Assembly (NCBI GenBank): GCA_964358645.1
Contig: CAYHPW010000001.1
Location: forward strand, 62,001-126,000
From: JBBTDV01 sp038042605
GTDB lineage: Bacteria; Bdellovibrionota; UBA1018
Direction of reading: 5' to 3'
Length of the DNA stretch: 64,000 nucleotides
The position numbers and the translations under genes were made by a program. The notes beneath the pieces were generated by a model. It ran no database searches, was not told the origin of the DNA, and saw nothing but the letters and a program-made list of their open reading frames with translations. Numbering within the stretch: the stretch's first letter is position 1; each line of letters begins with the position of its first letter. Shown here in pieces: positions 25,642-36,180 of this stretch.

Positions 25642-28600
25642 ATGCATCCCTGCACTGCTAATGATGTATTCTCTTCACTTAAAACTACAGGCCGACCAAT
25701 CCGAGTAAGTGGTGGTACTCCGGCAGTAGCGGCACTACTTGTGTCACAATACTCTTTTTGTTCAGATAACGCTTCTATCGTCATATTGTGCCAAAATGAT
25801 GATGCAGCTGTAGAATTTGTAACGGATCTAGAAAGCCTTTCTGGGCTTAATGACACAAAAGAATCTCTTGCGATTCACCATTTCCCGACGTGGGAAAGTC
25901 CAGTGCACAGTCCAATAGCACTATCATTACGAACTCGTTTGCAACGCGTAGCTGTTCTTAGCTCCTTGGTAAGTTCGACAAAGAAAAAGATAATTGTAAC
26001 ATCCATCCAGGCCGCTTGCCAGCTAACAATGCCCATCTCCATGTTTTTGGACCGCTCCATTAGATTAAACATCTCGGATGTAGTTGAATCAAGAAATGCT
26101 CTACTTTCGTCATTACAAGACTTAGGGTATGCACGAATTGACCCGGTTGAAGATCCCGGTAGCTTTGTCTCGCGCGGAGAAATTGTGGACGTATTCCCAC
26201 CGGGCCGGTCTAAGCCCTTAAGAATAGAGCTTTTCGATACAATGATAGAGCGAATTCGTGAATTTGATCCAACCACTCAGCGCACTACCAACAATGTTGA
26301 TGAACAAATTGAACAAATCACCATTTCGCCGGCACGCGAAGTCATAATAAACACCCATACCGCACAGTGTCTTCGTGAAAAAGTAAAAGAACTTGCAGAC
26401 AACTCTGGAATATCACGATCCATTAGAGACCCATTGCTAGAATCTATTCAAAATGGGATCTACCCAGACCATTGTGACGCTTGGGCGCCTCTTGCCTACA
26501 AAAACCCTTCGACATTTTGGGACTATTTAACAAATCCGTGGCTTGTGGTTTGGAACGACGAACCCACCTGTTTACACGCTTTGGATGATTTTAAGAAAAT
26601 AAATTTAACCCCCCCTACTGAAAAAAGCGGGTCAAGTGTGGTGGTTCCCCCTGGTGACTACCTTTTCCGTTTTTCTAAAAGTGATCTTAGCCATATCTAT
26701 GAAAAAACGACCTTGTTTCTGGATCGATTAGATTTAATGACACCGCAAGAAATAAATGCCTTGAACTTATCTACATCTTCATTCAATGACAGGCACCACA
26801 TCCTTACAGAGCCAAATAATGATTTAGCGACTGGAACAAAACGCTCATTGGGTGATTTGGAGCCAAAATTACGTTCTTGGCTTAAATCAGGTTTTAAGAT
26901 TGCTGCATTTGCTTCTACTTCAAGTCAATTAGAACGAATGCGTTTTTTATTTGAAGAACGCGGACTGCCAGTCAAACAAGACGGCAAACCACAACCGTTA
27001 TTCATATCATTACATAGAGGGTTATTGTCGTCTGGTTTTAAGTGGCCAGCAGAAGGACTAGTTGTCCTGACAGACGCAGAAATCCTAGGCAAAAAGAAAA
27101 ATACACTTAATACCCGCTACAAATCTACCGGTCGCTCCTCTGCATTAAAAAGCTGGTCTGGATTAAATATTCTTTCAGATCTATCAATCGGTGATGCCGT
27201 CGTACATATTGATCATGGAATCGGAATTTATCAGGGCTTAATTAGGCTTGATATATCGGGCGCCCCCTCTGACTTTCTAATGTTAGAATATGCTAATAAA
27301 GATAAGCTTTATTTGCCAGTTTATAGGCTAAATACAATTCAAAAATATATCGGCTCTGGCCAGTCAGCCCCTTTAGATCGACTTGGAAACCAGCATTTCA
27401 CAAAGGCAAAAGAAAAGGTGCGTGGTGCGGTTAAAAAGTTAGCTGTTGACCTTATCCAGCTATATGCAGAACGGCAAATACGAAAAGGATTCCAGCATTC
27501 TCAACGGGATGCTTTCTTCAGTGAATTTGAAGCTAAATTTATATTCGACGAAACGGACGACCAATTAGCTGCCGTAGATGATATTTTAAGCGACCTCGCT
27601 TCAGGGCGTATAATGGACCGGCTGGTTTGTGGTGATGTCGGTTATGGAAAAACCGAGGTTGCAATACGAGCGGCGTTCCGTGCGGTTACGGATGGCAAAC
27701 AGGTTGCCGTGCTTGTACCAACCACTGTACTAGCATTTCAACATGAGCAATCATTTAAAACACGTCTTACTGATTATCCTATAACAATAGACTCAATCTC
27801 GAGATTCAAATCGCTAAAAGAACAAAAATCAACGGCCCTAGCCTTAGCTGCCGGAAAAATTGATATTATCGTCGGCACACACCGATTGCTTTCAAGAGAT
27901 ATTAAATTTTCAGATCTCGGTTTGATAATTATCGATGAAGAACATAGGTTCGGGGTGGAGCATAAAGAAAAACTAAAGACATTAAGAGCCAACACCCATG
28001 TGTTAACGCTTACTGCAACACCAATACCGCGCACACTACACATGACTCTTGCGGGTCTGCGAGACATTAGCTTAATAAACACCCCTCCGGTTGATAGGCT
28101 CCCAATTAGAACCTTTGTGTCACGATTTGATGAAACAATAATAAAACAGGCAGTTGGATTTGAATTAACCAGGGGGGGGCAATTATTTTTCTTACATAAC
28201 CGCGTACAATCGATTCATGAAACAGCAGATAAGCTACGAACATTGGTTAAAAATGCCCGTATAGCCGTGGCGCATGGTCAAATGCCTGACGGTGAGCTAG
28301 AAAAAACAATGGTAGATTTTTATCAAAAAAAGACTGATGTCCTCGTATGCACAACCATAATTGAGTCTGGTTTAGATATTCCGTCTGCAAATACAATTAT
28401 AATTAATCGCGCAGACATGCTTGGTCTGTCACAATTATATCAAATACGCGGCCGCGTTGGACGTGGTCAATATAGAGCATATGCGTATCTTCTTATACCT
28501 GCAGAAGGCGACTTAACCGAAGAGGCAAAGCAACGTCTCGAAATTATCCAACGCTTTGTCGAGCTTGGGAGTGGTTTTAGTATAGCAAATCATGACTTGG

Positions 28601-29178
28601 AAATACGTGGAGGTGGTGACCTTTTAGGGCCGCTGCAGTCTGGTCATATTAGCGCAGTTGGATTTGACCTGTATACCGAGCTGCTAGAAGAAGCTGTACG
28701 CGAAATCCAAGGGAAACCAATGCTGCCACAAGAATCGTCACGTGAGCCCGAAATTAAGGCGCCATTTCCGTCATTTCTTGATGAACAATACGTACCAGAT
28801 GTACACCAACGCCTTTCATTTTATCGGCGCCTTTCAAGCTCAGTAGACGAATCCTCTCTAGAAAAACTAGAGGCCGAACTTATTGATCGTTTTGGTCCCC
28901 TACCTACGGCTGCACAAAATCTATTATGGATTATACGCATAAAGCAGCTATTAAAAAAAGCAGGGATAGATTGCCTTACTGTTGGAGAAGGAAAAATTTC
29001 CCTAACCTCTGGACCAATAAGCAATCTTAACCCTGAGCGCGCAGTTGCTCTAGTTGCTACAGACCCTAAAAAATATCAGCTAATATCCGGCTCAAAACTC
29101 CTAAGCAGAATGGATACCTCTAACATTAGAGACCTTTTTTTCAACCTAGAAGACCTCATGAACCGCTTAATTCTTTAA
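25642..29178 (+). CDS. mfd: Transcription-repair coupling factor Mfd
   Basis: I place the start at the ATG at 25642 (1178 residues). The frame stays open another 165 bases upstream, but that part runs across nuoA and looks non-coding. The domains in order are a UvrB-like N-terminal region, a CarD-like RNA polymerase interaction domain (GDAVVHIDHGIGIYQGL), a RecG-like helicase with Walker A (GDVGYGKTEVAIRAAF) and DEEH (IIDEEHRFGVEH), the TRG region and a C-terminal TRCF domain. It removes RNA polymerase stalled at DNA lesions and recruits UvrA, whose gene is seven kb downstream on the same strand. Length and motifs are normal. Confidence 0.96.
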   Translation: MHPCTANDVFSSLKTTGRPIRVSGGTPAVAALLVSQYSFCSDNASIVILCQNDDAAVEFVTDLESLSGLNDTKESLAIHHFPTWESPVHSPIALSLRTRLQRVAVLSSLVSSTKKKIIVTSIQAACQLTMPISMFLDRSIRLNISDVVESRNALLSSLQDLGYARIDPVEDPGSFVSRGEIVDVFPPGRSKPLRIELFDTMIERIREFDPTTQRTTNNVDEQIEQITISPAREVIINTHTAQCLREKVKELADNSGISRSIRDPLLESIQNGIYPDHCDAWAPLAYKNPSTFWDYLTNPWLVVWNDEPTCLHALDDFKKINLTPPTEKSGSSVVVPPGDYLFRFSKSDLSHIYEKTTLFLDRLDLMTPQEINALNLSTSSFNDRHHILTEPNNDLATGTKRSLGDLEPKLRSWLKSGFKIAAFASTSSQLERMRFLFEERGLPVKQDGKPQPLFISLHRGLLSSGFKWPAEGLVVLTDAEILGKKKNTLNTRYKSTGRSSALKSWSGLNILSDLSIGDAVVHIDHGIGIYQGLIRLDISGAPSDFLMLEYANKDKLYLPVYRLNTIQKYIGSGQSAPLDRLGNQHFTKAKEKVRGAVKKLAVDLIQLYAERQIRKGFQHSQRDAFFSEFEAKFIFDETDDQLAAVDDILSDLASGRIMDRLVCGDVGYGKTEVAIRAAFRAVTDGKQVAVLVPTTVLAFQHEQSFKTRLTDYPITIDSISRFKSLKEQKSTALALAAGKIDIIVGTHRLLSRDIKFSDLGLIIIDEEHRFGVEHKEKLKTLRANTHVLTLTATPIPRTLHMTLAGLRDISLINTPPVDRLPIRTFVSRFDETIIKQAVGFELTRGGQLFFLHNRVQSIHETADKLRTLVKNARIAVAHGQMPDGELEKTMVDFYQKKTDVLVCTTIIESGLDIPSANTIIINRADMLGLSQLYQIRGRVGRGQYRAYAYLLIPAEGDLTEEAKQRLEIIQRFVELGSGFSIANHDLEIRGGGDLLGPLQSGHISAVGFDLYTELLEEAVREIQGKPMLPQESSREPEIKAPFPSFLDEQYVPDVHQRLSFYRRLSSSVDESSLEKLEAELIDRFGPLPTAAQNLLWIIRIKQLLKKAGIDCLTVGEGKISLTSGPISNLNPERAVALVATDPKKYQLISGSKLLSRMDTSNIRDLFFNLEDLMNRLIL

Positions 29179-29263
29179 AACCGACAATAAAAGGCAATCT
29201 TTCCGTGTTTAATTTCTTGTAATTTACAGACAATTTGCCATCAATAAAAAGTCTGCTAACCTT

Positions 29264-30121
29264 ATGGATATGACAACAAAACTTTCTATAAAATCGTTGG
29301 CAATAACGCTTATTATCACCAGTCTTCTAATTTCCACTAAATGGAAAAATTCCGTTTATGCCGCCACAGAGTTGGCAAAGGTAAATGATACGGTTATCAC
29401 GTTAGAAGACTTTAATAAGAAATATAAGGATAATTTAAAATTCTTCCAATTCAAAGCTCCCACAAAAGAGGGGGTTCTTGAAGATTTAATAAGGCGCGAA
29501 ATCGGCATTCAAGAGGCAAAAAGGCAAAAAATAGATAAAGACCCAGAAGTGATTGAGCGGATGAACACAGTTTTATATCATGCCCTATTGGACAGGAAAT
29601 TAAGCAAAGAGTTTGAAACAATTCATGTAACCGATGAAGAAGCTAAAGAGTTTTACAAGAAAAACCCGGAAATCAGGACAAGCCATATATTTATATCTGT
29701 CAAACCTGATGCAAACCAAGAAGAGGTTAAAAGGGCACACGAAAAGATTAAAACCATCTATAATGACCACGTACGCCCAGGTAAATTAGGTTTCGCTGAA
29801 ATAGCACAGCGCTTCTCCGAGGGTGTGGCTGCCCCGATGGGTGGTGATATAGATTATCAAACTAGGGATAAACTTGATCCAACATATTATCAGACTGCAT
29901 TAAAATTATCATCACCAGGAAAAATCAGCGAAATAGTTCGTTCGCAGTTTGGCTACCATGTCATAAAGCTTACTGCAATTAAAGCATGGGGAGATGTGGA
30001 TAAATCCCAAGTTAAACGACAAGTATTTGACGAACGCCGTGCAAAAATCTTTGACAATTTTATGAATACACTCCGCCAGCAATCACATGTGTCTATTCAT
30101 AAAGAACTGATAAAAGATTAA
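29264..30121 (+). CDS. Parvulin-type peptidyl-prolyl isomerase, PrsA/SurA-like
   Basis: This 285-residue secreted foldase has an N-terminal signal-like hydrophobic stretch (ITLIITSLLISTKW), a SurA_N/PrsA-type helical region, then a PpiC parvulin domain from about residue 130 (IRTSHIFISVK, GFAEIAQRFSEG, MGGDIDY, FGYHVIKL). There is no lipobox, so it is probably periplasmic or membrane-anchored. It is followed by a second SurA-like gene, suggesting a pair serving outer-membrane protein folding. The start could be the ATG at 29264 or 29270. Confidence 0.88.
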   Translation: MDMTTKLSIKSLAITLIITSLLISTKWKNSVYAATELAKVNDTVITLEDFNKKYKDNLKFFQFKAPTKEGVLEDLIRREIGIQEAKRQKIDKDPEVIERMNTVLYHALLDRKLSKEFETIHVTDEEAKEFYKKNPEIRTSHIFISVKPDANQEEVKRAHEKIKTIYNDHVRPGKLGFAEIAQRFSEGVAAPMGGDIDYQTRDKLDPTYYQTALKLSSPGKISEIVRSQFGYHVIKLTAIKAWGDVDKSQVKRQVFDERRAKIFDNFMNTLRQQSHVSIHKELIKD

Positions 30122-30170
30122 CTTCCTCGGGCATTTAAAATAGTCTTTCCTTGCAGAACCCTAGTCGTCT

Positions 30171-31184
30171 GTGACAAGAATTACCTCAAGTATGAAATGG
30201 TTTGTATTACCTATTGTTACATATTATTTTGTCGCTGGGCTGTTTTGCTATGCTGATTATACAAATGCTCAACAGATCTTAATTGATAGGCTTGTGGCTT
30301 CGGTTAATGCCACAATAATACTGCAGTCAGACGTGAAAAAATTTAGAGAAACCTTGCGACTTCGTGCCCAACTTGACCCTCTTTTCTCTGGGACCGCCGT
30401 AGCCACCAAAGGTGCGGGCGCCCTTATTGCCGATGTGGTAGAATTTCTTGTAGATGAAACAATCATCGCACAACATTTTCCAGTAGCTGATTCAGAAGTT
30501 GAACAAGAGATAAACTCAATACAAGTAAACAACAAAATTGATAGGGCGCGGCTCAAGGCGGCTATCAACGAACAGGGGTTTTTATTTCAAGATTATTTTG
30601 AGCTTATACGCATCAGCACAAGCAAACGAAATTTAATAGATCGCGATATTCGCACTAAGGTTGCTATATCTGAGGATGATGTTAAAAATTTCTTTTACAA
30701 CCGCTACAGCAAAACCTCTATAGTACCACTTGAATATAAGCTTCAAATCATTTCCGTTAGTATTATAAATTACAAGACCTCTACTGCCGCTAAGGATGTC
30801 ATAGAACGCGCTAAGGCGGCTTTGCGTGGCGGTGAATCTTTTGAAGAGGTTGCAAAACGGTATAGTGATCATTTTTCCTCCTCTTCGGGTGGTGAATTAG
30901 GAACCCTCACCGAGGATCAGATGTCATTAGTGATTCGTGAAGAAGTAAAAAAACTTAAAATAGGTGAGGTTAGCCCTATATTCGGTGGTTTATCTTCCCG
31001 AGCATATTATATCGTAAAGTTAGTTGATGTTAAATCGAGCGAAACCTCCAAGCTAGAAAAAATGAAGGATGAAATTAGAAACCAGCTTACGGCCTCAGAA
31101 TATCAACATCAGATTTCGTTGTGGCTAGAACGACAACGGCAAGTTTCATTTATTCACAAAGTGGAACCGCTAGCCGTACAATAG
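30171..31184 (+). CDS. surA: SurA-like periplasmic chaperone/peptidyl-prolyl isomerase
   Basis: This 337-residue protein has a hydrophobic N-terminus (MKWFVLPIVTYYFVAGLFCY), a SurA N-domain (DRLVASVNATIILQSDV) and a single parvulin domain (FEEVAKRYSDHFSSSSGGELG). A GTG at 30171 opens the frame; an ATG at 30192 is an equally good start and would begin right at the signal sequence. It lies between the PrsA-like gene and pdxA, which matches the common surA-pdxA pairing. It helps carry outer-membrane proteins to the Bam complex; a BamD-like gene is in this window. Confidence 0.86.
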   Translation: MTRITSSMKWFVLPIVTYYFVAGLFCYADYTNAQQILIDRLVASVNATIILQSDVKKFRETLRLRAQLDPLFSGTAVATKGAGALIADVVEFLVDETIIAQHFPVADSEVEQEINSIQVNNKIDRARLKAAINEQGFLFQDYFELIRISTSKRNLIDRDIRTKVAISEDDVKNFFYNRYSKTSIVPLEYKLQIISVSIINYKTSTAAKDVIERAKAALRGGESFEEVAKRYSDHFSSSSGGELGTLTEDQMSLVIREEVKKLKIGEVSPIFGGLSSRAYYIVKLVDVKSSETSKLEKMKDEIRNQLTASEYQHQISLWLERQRQVSFIHKVEPLAVQ

Positions 31185-31197
31185 CCATAAATCTTTT

Positions 31198-32232
31198 ATG
31201 AGCCACATTCGCCCTATTGTAATAATCACGGTCGGCGATCCAGCTGGAATCGGGCCTGAGATAATCTATAAAGCACTTTCTTCTAAATCAATTTTAGAAT
31301 TCAAAAAAAAATTTACTTTTCTTTGTATAGGCGCCCGTAAACCTTTTGATAAACTTGGTGCTCCGATAAAAGAAGTAACAGTTAATTCAATCAGAAAAGA
31401 CACCTCTATAAATAACGATTTTAAAAACCATATCCTTTTATTACCAGCACCGGAGAGAACTCCAAATAAATCCCTCCTCCTGGAAGGATTCCAAAGTGGC
31501 TGGGCAATTAAAAAGGCAACCTCACTTCTTATGAATAACTTTGCAATAGCTATGGCCACTGCACCAATAAGCAAGGAGCGACTTAATGCAGGGGGATTTT
31601 TTTATGCCGGCCACACTGAATTCCTGGCCGCGCTTTGTAAATCGCCAGATGTGACAATGATGTTAGCAAACAACCTAGTGCGCGTCTCCTTGGTGACAAC
31701 CCATGCGCCCATACGGAAGGTCCCTCTGATGATAAATCCCAAAAAAATTGAGGTCTCCGTTAAAAACACTGCTTTATGCCTTAAAAGATGGTGGAATATT
31801 AAACGGCCGCGCATAGCCATAACCTCCCTCAATCCACATGGGGGTGAGGGGGGGTTGTTCGGTAATGAAGAAAAAACAATCCTTCTGCCAACAATAAGCC
31901 GATTGCGGTATGAAAACTGTAAAAATTATTCCCTCGAGGGGCCGTTCCCCGCAGACACTCTGTTCGCCAATCAGCTTTGGGATAAAAAAAGCACAAGATA
32001 TGATGCCATAGTGTGTATGTATCATGATCAGGGATTAATACCTGTTAAGTTGCTTGATTTTCCCAACACCGTCAATGTAACCTTAGGTTTGCCAATTATC
32101 CGCACTTCTGTAGACCATGGTGTGGCTTTCGATATTGCAGGCAAGGGGAGAGCGGATCCGTCCAGCTTAATAGCTGCAGTACGGCTTGCGGTTCACCTAG
32201 GGGTGTTAAACAAGGATAAAAGGGGGCTATAA
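31198..32232 (+). CDS. pdxA: 4-hydroxythreonine-4-phosphate dehydrogenase PdxA
   Basis: This 344-residue enzyme of pyridoxal 5'-phosphate synthesis oxidises 4-phosphohydroxy-L-threonine with NAD. Family motifs are clear: GDPAGIGPEI at the N-terminus, AGHTEFLA, LNPHGGEGG, MYHDQGLIPVK and TSVDHGVAFDIAGKG. The metal-binding histidines lie in these motifs. It follows surA by 13 bases and precedes the phosphomannomutase gene by one base. The length is normal. Confidence 0.95.
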   Translation: MSHIRPIVIITVGDPAGIGPEIIYKALSSKSILEFKKKFTFLCIGARKPFDKLGAPIKEVTVNSIRKDTSINNDFKNHILLLPAPERTPNKSLLLEGFQSGWAIKKATSLLMNNFAIAMATAPISKERLNAGGFFYAGHTEFLAALCKSPDVTMMLANNLVRVSLVTTHAPIRKVPLMINPKKIEVSVKNTALCLKRWWNIKRPRIAITSLNPHGGEGGLFGNEEKTILLPTISRLRYENCKNYSLEGPFPADTLFANQLWDKKSTRYDAIVCMYHDQGLIPVKLLDFPNTVNVTLGLPIIRTSVDHGVAFDIAGKGRADPSSLIAAVRLAVHLGVLNKDKRGL

Positions 32233-32233
32233 C

Positions 32234-33661
32234 GTGCCAATAACAATCAAACCCTCCATTTTTCGTGAATATGATATCCGCGGAATCATAGAAAAAGAAT
32301 TATCCCCCGAGCTTGCCAAATACCTCGGCATTGCTTTCGCAAAATATTTAAAATCAAAGCTGCCAATAGAACAAAAACACATGCCGACAATAGCCGTAGG
32401 AAGAGATTGTAGATTTTCTGGTGAAAGTTATGCACATGGCCTTATTGCGGGATTAACCGAACAAGGAGTAAACGTTGTAGTTTTAGGTGTTTGCCCCACG
32501 CCTCTGACATATTTCAGCCTTTTTCACCTAAATCTCGATGGTGGAATCATGATTACCGGCTCTCACAACCCACCAGAATATAATGGATATAAAATTTGCG
32601 TTGGTAAAGAAACAATACACGGGCATCAGATACAAGAACTTCGACAGATAATGGAAGCCCTTACTAATACACAAATAAACCCTCTCCAGCCGGAAAAGCG
32701 CGGCAATACCTCCGAATACCCAATTATTAATGCATATATAGATTATCTAATAAAAAATTCATGTGCGCATAATACAAAAAAAATCGTGCTAGATGCCGGA
32801 AATGGTGTGGCTGGCTGTGTAGCTCCAGCAATGTTCCAAAGGCTTGGGGCCACGGTCATACCGCTTTATTGTGATATGGATGGTTCATTCCCAAATCACC
32901 ACCCGGACCCAACGGTCCCAGCAAACCTTAAAGATCTTATTGCGACAGTTAAAAAGGAAAATGCAGATTTTGGTATCGCATTTGATGGGGATGCCGACAG
33001 GATAGGTCTGGTTGATGAAAGGGGAAATATTTTATTCGGTGACGAGCTTATGGTTATATTTTCTCGCGCAGTTTTAAAGGATAGACCTGGCGCCACTATC
33101 ATTTCAGAGGTTAAATCAAGTCACCGATTATACAATGATATTTTAGCACACGGTGGAAAACCACTGATGTGGAAAACCGGGCATTCATTGATTAAAGCAA
33201 AAATGAAAGAAACAAAAGCCGCTCTTGCTGGTGAAATGTCAGGCCATATTTTTTTCGCGGACAGGTATTTTGGGTATGACGATGCAATTTATGCAGCATT
33301 ACGTTTTTACGAAATAGCAGGATCCACAACCAAACCTGCATCATCATTCCTGGAAGATTTACCAAAAACAATAGCAACACCAGAGATCCGTATAGAGTGT
33401 GAAGAGGCTAGTAAATTTGCGCTTGTTGAAGAAACAAAGCGGCATCTTTCCGGTTCAGAAGGAAAGATAAATGACATCGATGGCATTCGTATCGATTTTG
33501 GCGATGGATGGGGATTGCTCCGAGCGTCCAACACGCAGCCAGTGTTAGTATTACGTTTTGAAGCCCCCACAGAACCGAGATTAATTGATATCAAAAATAA
33601 AATGGAAACCGCACTTCAGCGTGCGGCAAAAACTCTCGGGCACGTCCCTTTGGTGTTGTGA
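32234..33661 (+). CDS. algC: Phosphomannomutase/phosphoglucomutase (AlgC/ManB type)
   Basis: This 475-residue alpha-D-phosphohexomutase interconverts hexose 1- and 6-phosphates for LPS and exopolysaccharide precursors. Its four-domain signature is complete: FREYDIRGI at the N-terminus, the phosphoserine loop TGSHNPPEYNGYK, the magnesium loop FDGDADRIGLVDE, the sugar loop GEMSGHIFF and the phosphate loop RASNTQPVLVLRFEA. The start is GTG at 32234. Its stop overlaps the GTG of uvrA by four bases. The exact sugar preference cannot be read from sequence. Confidence 0.92.
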   Translation: MPITIKPSIFREYDIRGIIEKELSPELAKYLGIAFAKYLKSKLPIEQKHMPTIAVGRDCRFSGESYAHGLIAGLTEQGVNVVVLGVCPTPLTYFSLFHLNLDGGIMITGSHNPPEYNGYKICVGKETIHGHQIQELRQIMEALTNTQINPLQPEKRGNTSEYPIINAYIDYLIKNSCAHNTKKIVLDAGNGVAGCVAPAMFQRLGATVIPLYCDMDGSFPNHHPDPTVPANLKDLIATVKKENADFGIAFDGDADRIGLVDERGNILFGDELMVIFSRAVLKDRPGATIISEVKSSHRLYNDILAHGGKPLMWKTGHSLIKAKMKETKAALAGEMSGHIFFADRYFGYDDAIYAALRFYEIAGSTTKPASSFLEDLPKTIATPEIRIECEEASKFALVEETKRHLSGSEGKINDIDGIRIDFGDGWGLLRASNTQPVLVLRFEAPTEPRLIDIKNKMETALQRAAKTLGHVPLVL

Positions 33662-36180
33662 TTTACGGAGAGATGTTAAACGAAGAAGCTATCATTATAC
33701 GCGGAGCTCGCGTTCACAATCTAAAAAATATTAATGCGGTTATTCCAAGAAATCGTCTAGTTGTCATAACCGGCCCATCCGGGTCGGGAAAGTCATCCCT
33801 TGCTTTTGATACAATCTATGCCGAGGGGCAGAGGAGATATATTGAAAGCCTCTCTGTATATGCCCGCCAATTTCTCGAACAGCTTAATAAACCAGATGTT
33901 GATTTTATTTCTGGCCTAAGCCCAACGATTTCCATTGAACAAAGGACTGCTTCATATAATCCACGCTCGACCGTTGGCACGGTAACAGAAATTTATGATT
34001 ATCTTCGCCTGTTATTTTCACGTATTGCCAAACCATTTTGCTGGAGTTGCAAAAAACAAATATACTCTCAGTCTCCACAACAAATGGTTGATCTACTGAT
34101 GACATCTCCAGATGGATCAAAAATTTCAATTTTAGCCCCCATTGTACGTACAAAAAAGGGCGAACACCAGCGCGAATTACTCCAGCTAAGACAAAGCGGA
34201 TTTGTCCGCGCGAAAGTAAATGGAGAAACTTTGGATATCTCTGACGAGATAATCCTAGATAAGAATAAGAAACATGACATCTCTGTGTATATTGATCGCT
34301 TTATTATTAAACACCCACAAATTCTCTCTGAGATGACAAGATTAAGTGAATCTGTCGAACTAGCACTAAAACTTGGTGGTGGGTTAATTATTATTGAAGC
34401 TTTATATGGAAATAAATTAACAGAAACTTTATTGTCAGAACATTTTGCTTGCCACGACTGCCAAGTCAGCTATCCACCACCAGAACCGCGGAGTTTCTCA
34501 TTCAATAGTCCAATGGGCGCGTGCCCTTCGTGTAACGGCCTTGGGATAGATATTCAGCTACCAACGCAAAATTGTTCTCTTTGTAATGGCTCCAGATTAC
34601 GTAAAGAAAACCTAAGTTTTAAAATCTCAAATAAGAATATTGCCGAATTATGTTCTCTAACGATATCTGCGCTTGGTGGCTTTTTTTCTTCGCTGCCGCT
34701 CAACGAGCGAGAAACCATGATTGCAAAACGTATCGTGCATGAAATTATATCTAGGTGCAACTTCCTTGAAGATGTCGGGGTTGGCTACTTAAGCCTTAAT
34801 AGAACAGCAGAAAGCCTCTCAGGCGGAGAGTCCCAGCGAATACGTCTAGCGACACAAATCAGCAGTACTCTTGTTGGTGTTATATATGTACTTGATGAGC
34901 CAAGTATCGGGCTGCACCAAAAAGATAATAAAAAATTAATAACAAGTCTTAAACGTCTTAGAGATTTAGGCAACTCTGTCATTGTTGTGGAACATGATCG
35001 CGAAATGATCGAAAATGCTGATTGGATACTTGATCTTGGTCCTGGCTCCGGCAATTTTGGAGGTCAAATTATGGCTGAGGGAGAATTTAAGAAAATACTC
35101 CTTTCGGAAAATAGCCTTACTGGCAAATACATGCGCCACGAACTAACTATAGACATACCCATGAAGCGTCGCTCATGGAAAAGAGGACATGTTATTTCAA
35201 TCAAAGGTGCGACAAAAAATAATTTAAAAAAAATTAACGCAGACATCCCACTAGGAGTATTCAACTGTATAACTGGTGTCTCCGGGAGCGGGAAAAGTTC
35301 CCTAATCATTGACACCTTATATATGCTGCTTCTTAAGTCAGTATACAAAACAGATATTGTGACCGTGCCTATTTCTTCGGTCGACGGATTAAATCATGTA
35401 GACAAGGTGGTAATAATTGACCAGACTCCCATCGGGAAAACACCAAGATCTAATCCTGCCACATATACCGGTATTTTTAGCTTAATAAGAAATCTTTTTG
35501 CTAGCCTTCCTGAATCAAGGTTGCGTGGTTACTCCTGTGGACGATTTTCTTTTAATGTAAAAGGCGGCCGTTGCGAATCATGCGAAGGGGATGGTGTTAA
35601 GAAAATAGCTATGCATTTTTTGCCAGACGTTTTTGTTCAATGTGCCATTTGTAAAGGTCATAGATACAATCGTGAAACGTTAGATATCCACTATAAGAAA
35701 AAGACAATCTCTGATGTTCTAGAGCTTTCAGCAGATGAGGCATTTTCGTTTTTTGAGATGATCCCCGCGCTTCGAACAAAGTTAAAAACACTTTGCGAGG
35801 TCGGTCTCGGTTATGTACACCTAGGACAAAGTGCTAACACCTTATCGGGCGGAGAAATACAAAGAGTCAAACTTGCAAAAGAGCTAAGTAAGCGTGGTAC
35901 GGGCAAAACCGTATATATCTTAGACGAGCCCTCTGCGGGCCTTCATTTTGACGATATTAAAAAACTGATACAAATCCTTCAATCACTGGTGAATCAAGGA
36001 AACACAGTAATAGTAATAGAACACAACCTTGATATAATTAAAGTTGCTGATCATATAATTGATCTTGGCCCGGGGGGTGGTGCCAACGGAGGATTTATTA
36101 TAGCTACGGGAACACCAGAACAACTAGCTAAAATGCCAAAAAGCGATACTGGCACTAGTCTGGGTCCCCTTTTACAATAA
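33658..36180 (+). CDS. uvrA: Excinuclease ABC subunit A, shortened form
   Basis: This 840-residue DNA damage sensor of nucleotide excision repair has both ABC ATPase halves: Walker A (GPSGSGKSSLAF at about 39-50; GVSGSGKSSLIIDT in the second half), two LSGGE signatures and two DEPS motifs. Zinc cysteines remain in CWSC, CHDC, CPSC, CSLC, CESC and CAIC. About 100 residues are missing between GACPSCNGLG (288-296) and NCSLCNGSRLR (305-315), where usual UvrA proteins of about 940 residues carry a longer segment. The frame is clean, so this is an in-frame deletion rather than a break. GTG at 33658 or ATG at 33673 are possible starts. It ends head-on against the next minus-strand gene. Confidence 0.94.
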   Translation: MIYGEMLNEEAIIIRGARVHNLKNINAVIPRNRLVVITGPSGSGKSSLAFDTIYAEGQRRYIESLSVYARQFLEQLNKPDVDFISGLSPTISIEQRTASYNPRSTVGTVTEIYDYLRLLFSRIAKPFCWSCKKQIYSQSPQQMVDLLMTSPDGSKISILAPIVRTKKGEHQRELLQLRQSGFVRAKVNGETLDISDEIILDKNKKHDISVYIDRFIIKHPQILSEMTRLSESVELALKLGGGLIIIEALYGNKLTETLLSEHFACHDCQVSYPPPEPRSFSFNSPMGACPSCNGLGIDIQLPTQNCSLCNGSRLRKENLSFKISNKNIAELCSLTISALGGFFSSLPLNERETMIAKRIVHEIISRCNFLEDVGVGYLSLNRTAESLSGGESQRIRLATQISSTLVGVIYVLDEPSIGLHQKDNKKLITSLKRLRDLGNSVIVVEHDREMIENADWILDLGPGSGNFGGQIMAEGEFKKILLSENSLTGKYMRHELTIDIPMKRRSWKRGHVISIKGATKNNLKKINADIPLGVFNCITGVSGSGKSSLIIDTLYMLLLKSVYKTDIVTVPISSVDGLNHVDKVVIIDQTPIGKTPRSNPATYTGIFSLIRNLFASLPESRLRGYSCGRFSFNVKGGRCESCEGDGVKKIAMHFLPDVFVQCAICKGHRYNRETLDIHYKKKTISDVLELSADEAFSFFEMIPALRTKLKTLCEVGLGYVHLGQSANTLSGGEIQRVKLAKELSKRGTGKTVYILDEPSAGLHFDDIKKLIQILQSLVNQGNTVIVIEHNLDIIKVADHIIDLGPGGGANGGFIIATGTPEQLAKMPKSDTGTSLGPLLQ

